A stretch of DNA of 8,344 nt from Phycisphaerae bacterium (GCA_016873355.1 VGXK01000073.1:1-8344); one strand, 5' to 3'. Positions 1 through 6,936 are shown, numbered from the stretch's first letter. The notes: generated by a model not told the origin, from the sequence alone. Numbers and translations: made by a program.

Positions 1-18
1 GGCGATCGCGCGCGGTGA
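1..18 (+). CDS. 3' end of a probable upstream gene (last five codons)
   Basis: Reading from base 1 gives Gly-Asp-Arg-Ala-Arg and then TGA at 16-18. This stop overlaps the GTG start of the ABC ATPase gene as GTGA, the arrangement expected inside an operon. LolD/MacB-type ATPase genes usually lie next to a gene for their membrane permease, so a permease is the natural guess. Five residues cannot show identity, and the frame may be chance. Confidence 0.3.
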   Translation, partial: GDRAR

Positions 19-728
19 CGCGCCAGGAGCACGCTCCGATCCTCGAGGCGACCTCGCTGCGCCGCACCTACCGCATGGGCGCCGTGCGCGTGGAGGTGCT
101 GAAGGGCGCGTCGATCGAGGTGCGCCCCGGCGAGTGGGTGGCCGTGCTCGGAAGCTCCGGGAGCGGCAAGAGCACGCTGCTCCATCTGCTCGGCGCGATC
201 GATCGCCCCGATCCCGCCGGCGGTTCGATCCGGTTCGAGGGCGTCGATCTCGGTCGACTCGCCGGCCGCGCCCGCGATCGCTTCCGCCGCGACGCGGTCG
301 GCTTCGTCTTCCAGTTCTATCACCTGCTGCCGGAGCTCTCGGTGCTCGAGAACACGCTGCTGCCCGCTCGCATCCAGCGAGGTCCGGTGGCGTGGATGCT
401 CGCGCGTGAGTCGGCGCGGCGTCACGCGAGGGAGCTGCTCGAGTCGTTCGGACTCGGCCATCGATTGAAGCATCGGCCGCGCGAGCTCTCCGGAGGCGAG
501 TGCCAGCGCGTGGCGATCGCGCGGGCGCTCGTGAATCGGCCGAAGGTGCTGCTCGCGGACGAGCCCACCGGCAACCTCGACGCCCGCACGGGCGGCGAGA
601 TCCTCGACCTGCTCGCGGCGCGACATCGCGACGGACTCACGATGGTGATGGTGACGCACGACGCGAGCGTCGCGGCGCGCGCCGACCGCGTGGTTCGGCT
701 CGTCGACGGTCGCGTCCAGGATGGATGA
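15..728 (+). CDS. lolD: ABC transporter ATP-binding protein, LolD/MacB class
   Basis: This is a complete 237-residue nucleotide-binding subunit that would hydrolyse ATP on the cytoplasmic face of the inner membrane for a Lol/MacB-type permease. Visible motifs in order: Walker A GSSGSGKST (46-54), Q-loop Gln100 in GFVFQF, signature LSGGECQR (158-165), Walker B VLLADEP (178-184), D-loop GNLDA (186-190) and switch His215 in VTHD. The stretch FVFQFYHLLPELSVLEN (97-113) closely resembles the LolD family, which with LolC/LolE releases lipoproteins for delivery to the outer membrane. The signature has Cys163 where Gln is usual. The start is GTG; the upstream frame ends in a GTGA overlap, which supports it. 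The gene overlaps the antiporter gene downstream by 4 bp. The ABC class is near certain; the Lol role, rather than a MacB- or FtsE-like one, is inferred because no permease is visible. Confidence 0.9.
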   Translation: MTRQEHAPILEATSLRRTYRMGAVRVEVLKGASIEVRPGEWVAVLGSSGSGKSTLLHLLGAIDRPDPAGGSIRFEGVDLGRLAGRARDRFRRDAVGFVFQFYHLLPELSVLENTLLPARIQRGPVAWMLARESARRHARELLESFGLGHRLKHRPRELSGGECQRVAIARALVNRPKVLLADEPTGNLDARTGGEILDLLAARHRDGLTMVMVTHDASVAARADRVVRLVDGRVQDG

Positions 729-2488
729 TCGTGGGCTCGCTCGACGCAACCGGCATCTCCATCCTCTTCTTCTCACTGGCGCTGCTGCTCGGTGCGGCGC
801 GGGTGATGGGCGAACTGGCGCGGCGCCTGCGCCAGCCCGCCGTGCTCGGCGAGATCCTGGCGGGCGTGCTGCTCGGCCCGACGGTCTTCGGCGCGCTCGC
901 GCCGGATTCGTTCGCGTCGATCTTCCCGTCGACGGGCGGCGGCGCGGTAGCGCTGCAGGGCATCACCACGCTCTGCGTGGCGCTCTTCATGCTCGTCGCC
1001 GGAATGGAGATCGACTTCTCGAGCATCGTGCGCCTGCGCAAGTCGGCCCTGCTCATCGCCTCGTGCGGCATCTCGGTGCCGTTCGTGACGGGCTTCCTGC
1101 TCGGGCGCTTCGCCTCCGAGTGGGTCGGCATGGAGCCGGGCGCGGATCCGCTCGCGTTCAGTCTCTTCCTCGGCATCGCCCTCTCGATCGCGGCGCTGCC
1201 GGTGATCGCCAAGATCCTCATGGATCTCAATCTCTACCGCTCCGACCTCGGCATGGTCGTGGTGGCGTCGGCGGTGGTGCACGACCTCGTCGGCTGGCTC
1301 GTCTTCGCCGTGGTGCTCGCGCTCATCCATGCGGGCGGCGCGGTGCACGGCGGCGCCGGCGCGACCGCCGCCGCGCCGTCGCTGCTCACTTCCGGCGGCG
1401 GCGTCGGTCTCACGATCGTGATGACGCTCGTCTTCGCGGCGCTCATGCTCACCGTGGGGCGCTGGGCGATCGACCGCCTGCTTCCGTGGATCCAGGCGCA
1501 CACGCAGTGGCCGGCGGGCGTGCTCAGCTTCGCGATCACGCTGGGGCTCGCCGGCGCCGCGACGACCGAGTGGATCGGCGTGCACGCGATCTTCGGCGCG
1601 TTCCTCGTGGGCGTCGCGATCGGCGACAGCGATCACCTCGAGCAGCGCACGCGCGCGACGGTCGAGCAGTTCATCGCGTCGGTCTTCGCGCCGATCTTCT
1701 TCGCATCGATCGGACTCAAGGTCGACTTCGTGGCGAACTTCGATGCGTCGCTCGTGGCCACGATCCTGCTCATCGCCTGCGCCGGCGAAGCGCTCGGCAG
1801 CTCGCTCGGCGCGCGACTCGCGGGATTCCCGGGGCGGCAGGCGTGGGCGATCGGCTTCGCGCTGAACGCGCGGGGCGCCATGGAGATCGTGCTCGCCATG
1901 CTCGCGCTCCAGGCGGGCGTCATCGGCCCGCGGCTCTTCGTGGCCCTCGTCATCATGGCGCTTGTGACGACGGTCGTGGCGGGGCCGATCATGCAGTGGG
2001 TGCTGCGCCGGCCGCGCCCCGCGCGCCTGCGCGACCACCTCACCGCGAAGACCTTCCTCCCCTACATCGTGGCGCCGACGAACGAGTCGGCGATCCGGCG
2101 CATGGCGGTCGCGGCGGCGCCGGTGGCGGGCCTCTCGGCGGATGCGATCCACGAGGCGGTGTGGGAGCGCGAGCGCACGATGCCGACCTCCCTGCCGAAC
2201 GGCCTCGCGGTCCCGCACGGACGCGTCGTCGGGCTCGAGCGTCCGCTCGTGCTCGTGGCGATCGCTCCCGCCGGCGTCTCCTTCGACGCGCGCGACGGCC
2301 AGCTCTCGCGCCTCATCGTGATGGTGCTCACGCCCGCCGAAGCGCACCAGGCGCAGCTCGAACTGCTCGCCGACATCGCGCGGACCTTCGGGCGCAAGGA
2401 AGTGATCGACCGCGCCGTGGCCTGCGGCGGCTTCACGCGATTCCTCGCCATGCTCAACATGGAGGGCGGCGACTCGGCGCGCGCGTAG
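725..2488 (+). CDS. CPA2-type cation:proton antiporter with C-terminal PTS EIIA domain
   Basis: This 587-residue inner-membrane protein should exchange Na+ or K+ for H+. Residues about 10-425 form a many-helix KefB/NapA-like antiporter domain, with RQPAVLGEILAGVLLGPT (37-53 region) near the N terminus, the ion-site helix VVASAVVHDLVGW (around 179-191) and the conserved NARGAMEIVLA (381-391). Residues about 440-585 resemble the fructose/nitrogen class of PTS EIIA domain; His498 in GLAVPHGR matches the phosphorylated histidine. That domain suggests regulation by PTS phosphorylation, but this is not shown by the sequence. The ion-site pair is His186-Asp187, unlike the usual Asp-Asp, Asn-Asp or Gln-Asp. 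The ATG at 725 overlaps the stop of the ATPase gene (ATGA) with a weak AGGA at 718-721, so translation is probably coupled. A GTG at 731 is a second possible start. Family assignment is firm; the ion transported is unknown. Confidence 0.9.
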   Translation: MIVGSLDATGISILFFSLALLLGAARVMGELARRLRQPAVLGEILAGVLLGPTVFGALAPDSFASIFPSTGGGAVALQGITTLCVALFMLVAGMEIDFSSIVRLRKSALLIASCGISVPFVTGFLLGRFASEWVGMEPGADPLAFSLFLGIALSIAALPVIAKILMDLNLYRSDLGMVVVASAVVHDLVGWLVFAVVLALIHAGGAVHGGAGATAAAPSLLTSGGGVGLTIVMTLVFAALMLTVGRWAIDRLLPWIQAHTQWPAGVLSFAITLGLAGAATTEWIGVHAIFGAFLVGVAIGDSDHLEQRTRATVEQFIASVFAPIFFASIGLKVDFVANFDASLVATILLIACAGEALGSSLGARLAGFPGRQAWAIGFALNARGAMEIVLAMLALQAGVIGPRLFVALVIMALVTTVVAGPIMQWVLRRPRPARLRDHLTAKTFLPYIVAPTNESAIRRMAVAAAPVAGLSADAIHEAVWERERTMPTSLPNGLAVPHGRVVGLERPLVLVAIAPAGVSFDARDGQLSRLIVMVLTPAEAHQAQLELLADIARTFGRKEVIDRAVACGGFTRFLAMLNMEGGDSARA

Positions 2489-2501
2489 CGCCGGCCGAGC
2501 A

Positions 2502-2540
2502 GCGCTCGCGGCGATCGAGCGCCGTGGGTGGTTTCACGGC
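2502..2540. terminator. Two overlapping hairpins between convergent genes
   Basis: The 56-bp spacer between the antiporter stop and the peptidase stop holds two mutually exclusive inverted repeats. One has 7-bp arms, GCGCTCG (2502-2508) and CGAGCGC (2516-2522). The other has 6-bp arms, GCCGTG (2521-2526) and CACGGC (2535-2540). Neither is followed by a clear T tract on its outgoing strand. A bidirectional terminator is a reasonable inference from position, not proven. Confidence 0.4.
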
Positions 2541-2544
2541 CCGC

Positions 2545-4005
2545 TCAGTCGTTCGTGCGGTACCACTTCACCGCTTCGGCGGCGATCGTCTCCACGGGGA
2601 ATCCGAAGTCCTCCGCGAGCGCCTTCTCCCACGGCTTGCCGCCCTTCACCGCGATCACCCAGTCCTTGAAACGATCCTTGCCGCGCTTCGGAGCCACGCG
2701 CGGAACCACGTCGAGCATGAAGTTGCACAGGACATAGCCCACGGCGTAGCCGATCGCGTTCTCGCCGGGCCAGGAGCCGTCCTGGTAGTTCATGCGCATC
2801 ACGAGCGCGAGGTCGCCCCGGTTGCGGATGTAGTTGACGCCCTGCCCGCGCCTCGACTTGTCGACGGGGCTCCGGAGATTCACGCGCTGCATCGCCATGT
2901 GCGCGATGCGCTCGGCGAAGCCCTCGTTCGCCCACTCCGGGAGCTTCGCCGGCGTGAGGTAGCGATGCATGATGCCGTGCGTCGTCTCGTGCAGCAGCAC
3001 GGCGGTGAACTGCAGCTCGTCGGAATCCCGATAGCTGTTGACGAAGACCTTCGGGCCCTTGATGTTGCAGAGGCCGACCACGCCGTCGGGCACGCGACTT
3101 CCGAACGCGGAGGCCTGCACGAGCCGAAAGCGCTCGCGGTTGGGAAAGATGAATACGACCGCCTTGCCCCAGAAGAGATTGATTCCGGGCTCCACCTGGA
3201 AGAGCTGCATCACCATCTCGTACATGCCGTCGAGCTGGCCGGCCCAGCGCGAGGTCTCCTGCGCCGAGAGCTCGGAATAGAGCAGGAAGTACTTCGTCTC
3301 GACGAGCGAGAGGCGCGTGCCCGCGTCGCGCATCATGCGCTCCGCGTCCTTCTTCATCTCGGCGACGGCCTCCTTCTGCTCCTCGTCCGACATGATCGGC
3401 CACGGTTTCGAGCCGAGATCGCCGTCCGGAAGGATGTCCTGCAGGCGCTGCTCCGCGAGCATGCGACGACGCTCCGCGGCGCGCCCGCGCGCCGCGTCGA
3501 TCTCCGGCGCCGACGCCTTGTCGAGGCGCTTGGCCCGACCGAAGGCGGTCTCCGCCATCTTCTCCCCGTTCGACTGCTCGAGCAGGCGCTCGCCCAGGGT
3601 GATCCACTGCACGGCGCTTTTCTCGTCCATGAGCATGCGGAAGACGCGGTTGAGCTCGGGCGCCGCGAACTCGTCCCAGCGGCGCGTGCCGAAGGTGCCG
3701 GCGAAGGTCTCCGCGTCCCAGCGCTCCACCTTGCCCTTGACGGCGTGGCCGGAGGCGGTCTTCGTCTTCACCTCGATCGGCGTGACGAGTTCGAACGGCC
3801 GCGGCGCGTCCGAGTCGGCGCCGCCCGTGCCGGCGCCTGCGCCCGCGCTCGTGGCAGTGCCGGAGCCCGATCCGTCGCTCGCACCCGCACCGAGCAGCGC
3901 GAGCGCGACCGTCAGGGCGAACGCCACTGCGAGCGGAAGCGCGGACGCTTCGCGCGCTTCGCGTCGCGATCGAGAGTCCCATGACGGCTGGTTCATGTGC
4001 GCCAT
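2545..4005 (-). CDS. Exported HExxH zinc metallopeptidase-like protein (DUF1570/peptidase MA-like)
   Basis: This 486-residue protein has a basic N terminus, a hydrophobic segment (about 23-41) and a Gly/Ser/Ala-rich linker (about 40-66), so it is probably exported or anchored in the inner membrane facing out. Residues about 85-130 look like the small N-terminal module seen before such domains in planctomycete proteins (inference). The middle (about 170-260) is charged and probably helical. The C-terminal half carries HETTH (339-343) and, 18 residues later, Glu361 in NEGFAE, matching the HExxH...E zinc site of gluzincin-type peptidases. The substrate is unknown. The first ATG (4005) is used here; the ATG at 3996 would only remove three residues. 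I see no good Shine-Dalgarno sequence before either. The gene converges with the antiporter gene and diverges from clpC. The metal site looks intact, so an active enzyme is plausible. Confidence 0.8.
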   Translation of the reverse strand: MAHMNQPSWDSRSRREAREASALPLAVAFALTVALALLGAGASDGSGSGTATSAGAGAGTGGADSDAPRPFELVTPIEVKTKTASGHAVKGKVERWDAETFAGTFGTRRWDEFAAPELNRVFRMLMDEKSAVQWITLGERLLEQSNGEKMAETAFGRAKRLDKASAPEIDAARGRAAERRRMLAEQRLQDILPDGDLGSKPWPIMSDEEQKEAVAEMKKDAERMMRDAGTRLSLVETKYFLLYSELSAQETSRWAGQLDGMYEMVMQLFQVEPGINLFWGKAVVFIFPNRERFRLVQASAFGSRVPDGVVGLCNIKGPKVFVNSYRDSDELQFTAVLLHETTHGIMHRYLTPAKLPEWANEGFAERIAHMAMQRVNLRSPVDKSRRGQGVNYIRNRGDLALVMRMNYQDGSWPGENAIGYAVGYVLCNFMLDVVPRVAPKRGKDRFKDWVIAVKGGKPWEKALAEDFGFPVETIAAEAVKWYRTND

Positions 4006-4073
4006 TTTGGCAGGCCTGCAAGATCGATTCGTCCGCCAGCGTACGCAGATCGCGAAGAATCCCGCGGCAACTG

Positions 4074-4087
4074 CGCCTCAAGAGGCG
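4074..4087. repeat. Short inverted repeat, possible operator
   Basis: CGCCTC and GAGGCG are perfect 6-bp complementary arms around a central AA, giving a 14-bp dyad in the shared upstream region of the peptidase gene and clpC. Its position suits a regulator site for either gene. In such G+C-rich DNA a dyad of this length can also arise by chance. Confidence 0.3.
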
Positions 4088-4185
4088 ATCCGGGCTCGTC
4101 GATCCAATCGAGACGATGCGCGGAACCCCGCGCAGGATCGGCCCCCGGTTTGCTTCGGGAGGCACTGGTCGACTGCGCCGGAACC

Positions 4186-4191
4186 TAACAT
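4186..4191 (+). promoter_or_regulatory. Possible -10 box for clpC
   Basis: TAACAT is the best -10-like hexamer in this G+C-rich stretch. It would place transcription start near 4198 and give a leader of about 65 nt. No matching -35 element lies at 16-18 bp spacing, so the call is weak. Confidence 0.25.
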
Positions 4192-4252
4192 CCGGCATCC
4201 CGACCCGTCGTCGGGCGTTGCACGGGACCCTTCCGCCCCAGGCGGAGGAAGC

Positions 4253-4258
4253 AGGAGG
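4253..4258 (+). promoter_or_regulatory. Strong ribosome binding site of clpC
   Basis: A perfect AGGAGG lies 4 nt before the ATG at 4263, with a second GGAGGA-like match at 4244-4249. This fixes the clpC start: the reading frame is open for 94 codons upstream, but that extension has no ribosome binding site of this quality and does not look like ClpC. It is the clearest Shine-Dalgarno sequence in the window. Confidence 0.85.
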
Positions 4259-4262
4259 ACGA

Positions 4263-6800
4263 ATGTTCGAACGACTCACCGATCGCGCCCGCAAGGTCAT
4301 GGCCCTGGCGAATCAGGAAGCGCAGCGCTTCAACCACGAGTACATCGGGACGGAGCACATCCTTCTCGGTCTCGTGAAGGAAGGCTCGGGCGTCGGCGCG
4401 AACGTGCTCAAGAACCTCGACATCGATCTGCGCAAGGTGCGGCTCGAAGTCGAGAAGCTCGTGAAGAGCGGCCCCGAGATGGTCACCATGGGCAAGCTCC
4501 CGCAGACGCCCCGCGCGAAGAAGGTGATCGAGTACGCGATCGAGGAAGCTCGGAACCTGAATCACAATTACGTGGGCACCGAGCATCTGCTGCTCGGGCT
4601 GCTGCGCGAGCAGGACGGCGTGGCCGCGCAAGTGCTCATGAACCTGGGCCTCAAGCTCGAGGAAGTGCGCGAGGAAGTGCTCAATCTGCTCGGCGCGGGC
4701 GCCGAGAGCGAACAGGAAGGCGGCACGCCGGCGCAACCGGAGGCGACGGAGCAGCCCGGTCCGCCGGAAGCGGCTCCCGGCACCGCCACGCGACGCGGCA
4801 AAAGCAAGACGCCCGCGCTCGACAGCTTCGGCCGCGACCTGACGGAACTCGCCAAGAGCGGCGAACTCGATCCCGTGATCGGCCGCCAGCGCGAGATCGA
4901 GCGCCTGATCCAGGTGCTCTGCCGTCGAACGAAGAACAACCCGGTGCTGCTCGGCGAAGCGGGCGTCGGCAAGACCGCGATCGTCGAAGGACTCGCGCAG
5001 TCGATCGTCACGCAGGAAGTGCCGGACCTCCTGTACGAGAAGCGCCTCGTCGTGCTCGACCTGGCGATGATGGTGGCGGGCACCAAGTACCGAGGTCAGT
5101 TCGAGGAGCGCATCAAGGCGGTCATGAGCGAGGTCCGCCGCGCCAAGAACGTGATTCTCTTCATCGACGAGCTGCACACGCTCGTCGGCGCCGGCGGCGC
5201 GGAAGGCGCCATCGACGCGAGCAACGTGCTGAAGCCGTCGCTCGCGCGCGGCGAGATCCAGTGCATCGGCGCCACCACCTTCGACGAGTACCGCAAGTAC
5301 ATCGAGAAGGACGCGGCGCTCGAGCGCCGCTTCCAGCCGATTCCCGTCGATCCGCCGTCGGCGGACCAGACCTTCGAGATCCTCAAGGGCCTCCGCGACA
5401 AGTACGCGGCGCACCATCGCGTCAAGTACACGGACGAGGCGCTCAAGATGGCGGTCGAGCTCTCCGGGCGCTACATCCCGGGACGCGTGCAGCCCGACAA
5501 GTCGATCGACGTGATCGACGAGGCCGGCGCCCGCCTGCGCCTCAAGAGCATGACGAAGCCGCCCGATCTCGCCGATCTCGAGGAGCGCATCGAGCGCCTC
5601 TCGATCGAGAAGGACGAGGCGGTCAAGAGCGCCGACTACGAGAAGGCCGCCGAGCTGCGCGACCAGGCCGAGAAGCTCCGCAAGGAGAAGGAGCGCGTGC
5701 AGCAGACCTGGCGCGAGCGCATGAACGAGGTCGACGGCGTCGTCGACGAGAACGTGATCGCCGAAGTGGTCAGCAAGATGACGGGCGTGCCGCTCACGCG
5801 ACTCGAGAAGGAGGAGTCGCAGCGGCTGCTCCAGCTCGAGAACGAGCTGCACAAGCGCATCGTCGGACAGGAGGAGGCGGTGAAGGCGGTGGCCCGCGCC
5901 ATCCGCAAGGCCCGCTCGGGTCTCAAGGATCCCAAGCGCCCGATGGGCTCGTTCATGTTCCTCGGTCCCACCGGCGTCGGAAAGACGCTGCTCGCCAAGG
6001 CGCTCGCCGAGTTCATGTTCGGCGACCAGGACGCGCTGATGACGCTCGACATGAGCGAGTACATGGAGAAGCACAACGTGTCGCGCCTCATCGGCGCGCC
6101 GCCCGGCTACGTCGGCTACGAGGAGGGCGGCCAGCTCACCGAGCGCATCCGCCGCCGCCCGTACGCGGTGGTGCTGCTCGACGAAGTGGAGAAGGCGCAC
6201 CCCGACGTCTTCAACATGCTGCTCCAGGTGATGGAGGAGGGCCGTCTCACCGATTCGTTCGGCCGCCACGTGGACTTCAGGAACACGATCCTCATCATGA
6301 CCTCGAACATCGGCGCCGACGTGATCAAGGGCGGCAGCGCCTTCGGATTCACGAAGCGCAGCGAGGTGCAGGACTACGAGAAGATGCGGAAGGCCCTCAT
6401 GGGCGAAGTGGAGAAGCACTTCCGACCCGAGTTCATCAACCGCCTCGACGACACGATCGTCTTCCGTCCGCTCATCAAGGAGGACCTGAACCACATCATC
6501 GAGTTCGAGCTCGCGAAGGTTCGCGAGCGTCTCCAGGCCAAGGGCATGAAGATGGAGCTCGATCAGGCGGCGAAGGACTTCCTCATCGAGAAGGGCTACA
6601 ACCCCGACTTCGGGGCGCGGCCTCTGCGTCGGGCGCTGGCCCAGTTCGTCGAGGATCCGCTCTCGGAGAATCTGCTCTCCGGCGAGTTCAATCCCGGCGA
6701 CACGATCTTCGTGACGCGCGAGGAGGGCAAGGAGCACCTGGCGTTCCGCGCCGAGCACGCGCCGACGCCGCCTCCGCCGGCCGAGCCGGCCGCGGCCTGA
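4263..6800 (+). CDS. clpC: ATP-dependent Clp protease ATP-binding subunit ClpC
   Basis: This 845-residue Hsp100 unfoldase would form a hexamer that threads proteins into ClpP in the cytoplasm. The N domain has two Clp repeats (GTEHILLGL at 29-37, GTEHLLLGL at 105-113). A long acidic, Pro/Ala-rich linker (about 145-187) leads to D1: Walker A GEAGVGKT (231-238), Walker B ILFIDE with Asp302-Glu303, and arginine finger region ERRF (354-357). A middle domain with a UVR-like motif (about 453-485) marks ClpC rather than ClpA or ClpB. D2 has Walker A GPTGVGKT (568-575), Asp640-Glu641, sensor-1 TSN (680-682) and sensor-2 GARPLRR (784-790). The ClpP-docking loop carries FGF (694-696), a variant of the usual IGF/VGF/LGF. 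The tail is Pro/Ala-rich (833-845). Length is close to the usual 810-850. No ClpP, McsA/McsB or CtsR gene is adjacent here. Confidence 0.97.
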   Translation: MFERLTDRARKVMALANQEAQRFNHEYIGTEHILLGLVKEGSGVGANVLKNLDIDLRKVRLEVEKLVKSGPEMVTMGKLPQTPRAKKVIEYAIEEARNLNHNYVGTEHLLLGLLREQDGVAAQVLMNLGLKLEEVREEVLNLLGAGAESEQEGGTPAQPEATEQPGPPEAAPGTATRRGKSKTPALDSFGRDLTELAKSGELDPVIGRQREIERLIQVLCRRTKNNPVLLGEAGVGKTAIVEGLAQSIVTQEVPDLLYEKRLVVLDLAMMVAGTKYRGQFEERIKAVMSEVRRAKNVILFIDELHTLVGAGGAEGAIDASNVLKPSLARGEIQCIGATTFDEYRKYIEKDAALERRFQPIPVDPPSADQTFEILKGLRDKYAAHHRVKYTDEALKMAVELSGRYIPGRVQPDKSIDVIDEAGARLRLKSMTKPPDLADLEERIERLSIEKDEAVKSADYEKAAELRDQAEKLRKEKERVQQTWRERMNEVDGVVDENVIAEVVSKMTGVPLTRLEKEESQRLLQLENELHKRIVGQEEAVKAVARAIRKARSGLKDPKRPMGSFMFLGPTGVGKTLLAKALAEFMFGDQDALMTLDMSEYMEKHNVSRLIGAPPGYVGYEEGGQLTERIRRRPYAVVLLDEVEKAHPDVFNMLLQVMEEGRLTDSFGRHVDFRNTILIMTSNIGADVIKGGSAFGFTKRSEVQDYEKMRKALMGEVEKHFRPEFINRLDDTIVFRPLIKEDLNHIIEFELAKVRERLQAKGMKMELDQAAKDFLIEKGYNPDFGARPLRRALAQFVEDPLSENLLSGEFNPGDTIFVTREEGKEHLAFRAEHAPTPPPPAEPAAA

Positions 6801-6825
6801 GCTCGTGATCGATCGTCTCTGAGCA

Positions 6826-6865
6826 CGCCGGAGTCCGTGCACGATGGAGTGCGCGGGCTCCGGCG
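6826..6865 (+). terminator. Terminator-like hairpin after clpC
   Basis: Arms 6826-6842 and 6849-6865 form a 17-bp stem with a 6-nt loop, beginning 26 nt after the clpC stop. Fifteen pairs are Watson-Crick and two are T opposite G, which pair as U-G only in forward-strand RNA and become A-C mismatches in reverse-strand RNA. This supports a function in the clpC transcript. The following bases (CTTCCTT) are only a poor U tract, so it may act as a weak or Rho-assisted terminator or as a stabilising 3' end. Confidence 0.65.
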
Positions 6866-6871
6866 CTTCCT

Positions 6872-6897
6872 TGGCACCCGAGCGCGCGAGCGTGCCA
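6872..6897. repeat. Inverted repeat upstream of the membrane protein gene
   Basis: TGGCAC (6872-6877) and GTGCCA (6892-6897) are perfect 6-bp arms around a 14-nt G+C-rich spacer. The element starts 7 bp after the clpC hairpin and ends 39 bp before the next ATG. It may be a regulator site or a second hairpin. Part of it (6883-6896) recurs upstream of the lipoprotein gene. Confidence 0.35.
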
Positions 6898-6922
6898 CCC
6901 GGCCCAGGCTCGCCACGATCGT

Positions 6923-6928
6923 TACGAT
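6923..6928 (+). promoter_or_regulatory. Possible -10 box of the two-helix membrane protein gene
   Basis: TACGAT lies 8 nt before the ATG at 6937. There is no Shine-Dalgarno sequence between them, so transcription from this box would begin at or next to the start codon and give a leaderless or nearly leaderless mRNA. There is no recognisable -35 box. The call is inference from spacing. Confidence 0.3.
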
Positions 6929-6936
6929 GACGCGCG

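Larger units (their letters stand above)
4006..4262. other. Divergent intergenic region between the peptidase gene and clpC
   Basis: This 257-bp stretch should hold promoters for both flanking genes and most of the clpC leader. Inverted repeats seen are CGCCTC-AA-GAGGCG (4074-4087) and the 10-bp palindrome GCAGGCCTGC (4010-4019) just ahead of the peptidase start. I see no CIRCE element, no CtsR-type direct heptads and no convincing TTGACA-like -35 box for either direction. No small gene or structured RNA is evident. Confidence 0.6.

Noticed and set aside
721..3984. A 1087-codon forward frame starting at the ATG at 721
   Set aside because: It is shifted relative to the antiporter gene and continues antisense to the peptidase gene. 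The translation is almost wholly Arg, Ala, Gly and His with no recognisable domain.
4006..4262. CIRCE or CtsR heat-shock operator ahead of clpC
   Set aside because: Neither the TTAGCACTC-N9-GAGTGCTAA repeat nor tandem GGTCAAA-type heptads is present.
3981..4262. Upstream extension of clpC to an ATG at 3981
   Set aside because: The 94 extra residues are unlike ClpC, the extension overlaps the start of the reverse-strand peptidase gene, and the strong AGGAGG sits just before the ATG at 4263 where the typical MFERLTDRA start occurs.
3317..6808. A 1163-codon forward reading frame across the peptidase gene, the intergenic region and clpC
   Set aside because: It runs antisense to the peptidase gene and then out of frame with clpC. 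The product is Arg/Ala/Gly-rich low-complexity sequence, which marks a G+C shadow frame.
6872..6887. TGGCAC as the -24 part of a sigma-54 promoter
   Set aside because: The required GC-containing -12 element (TTGCA-like) is not present at the fixed spacing; the sequence there is CGCGC.
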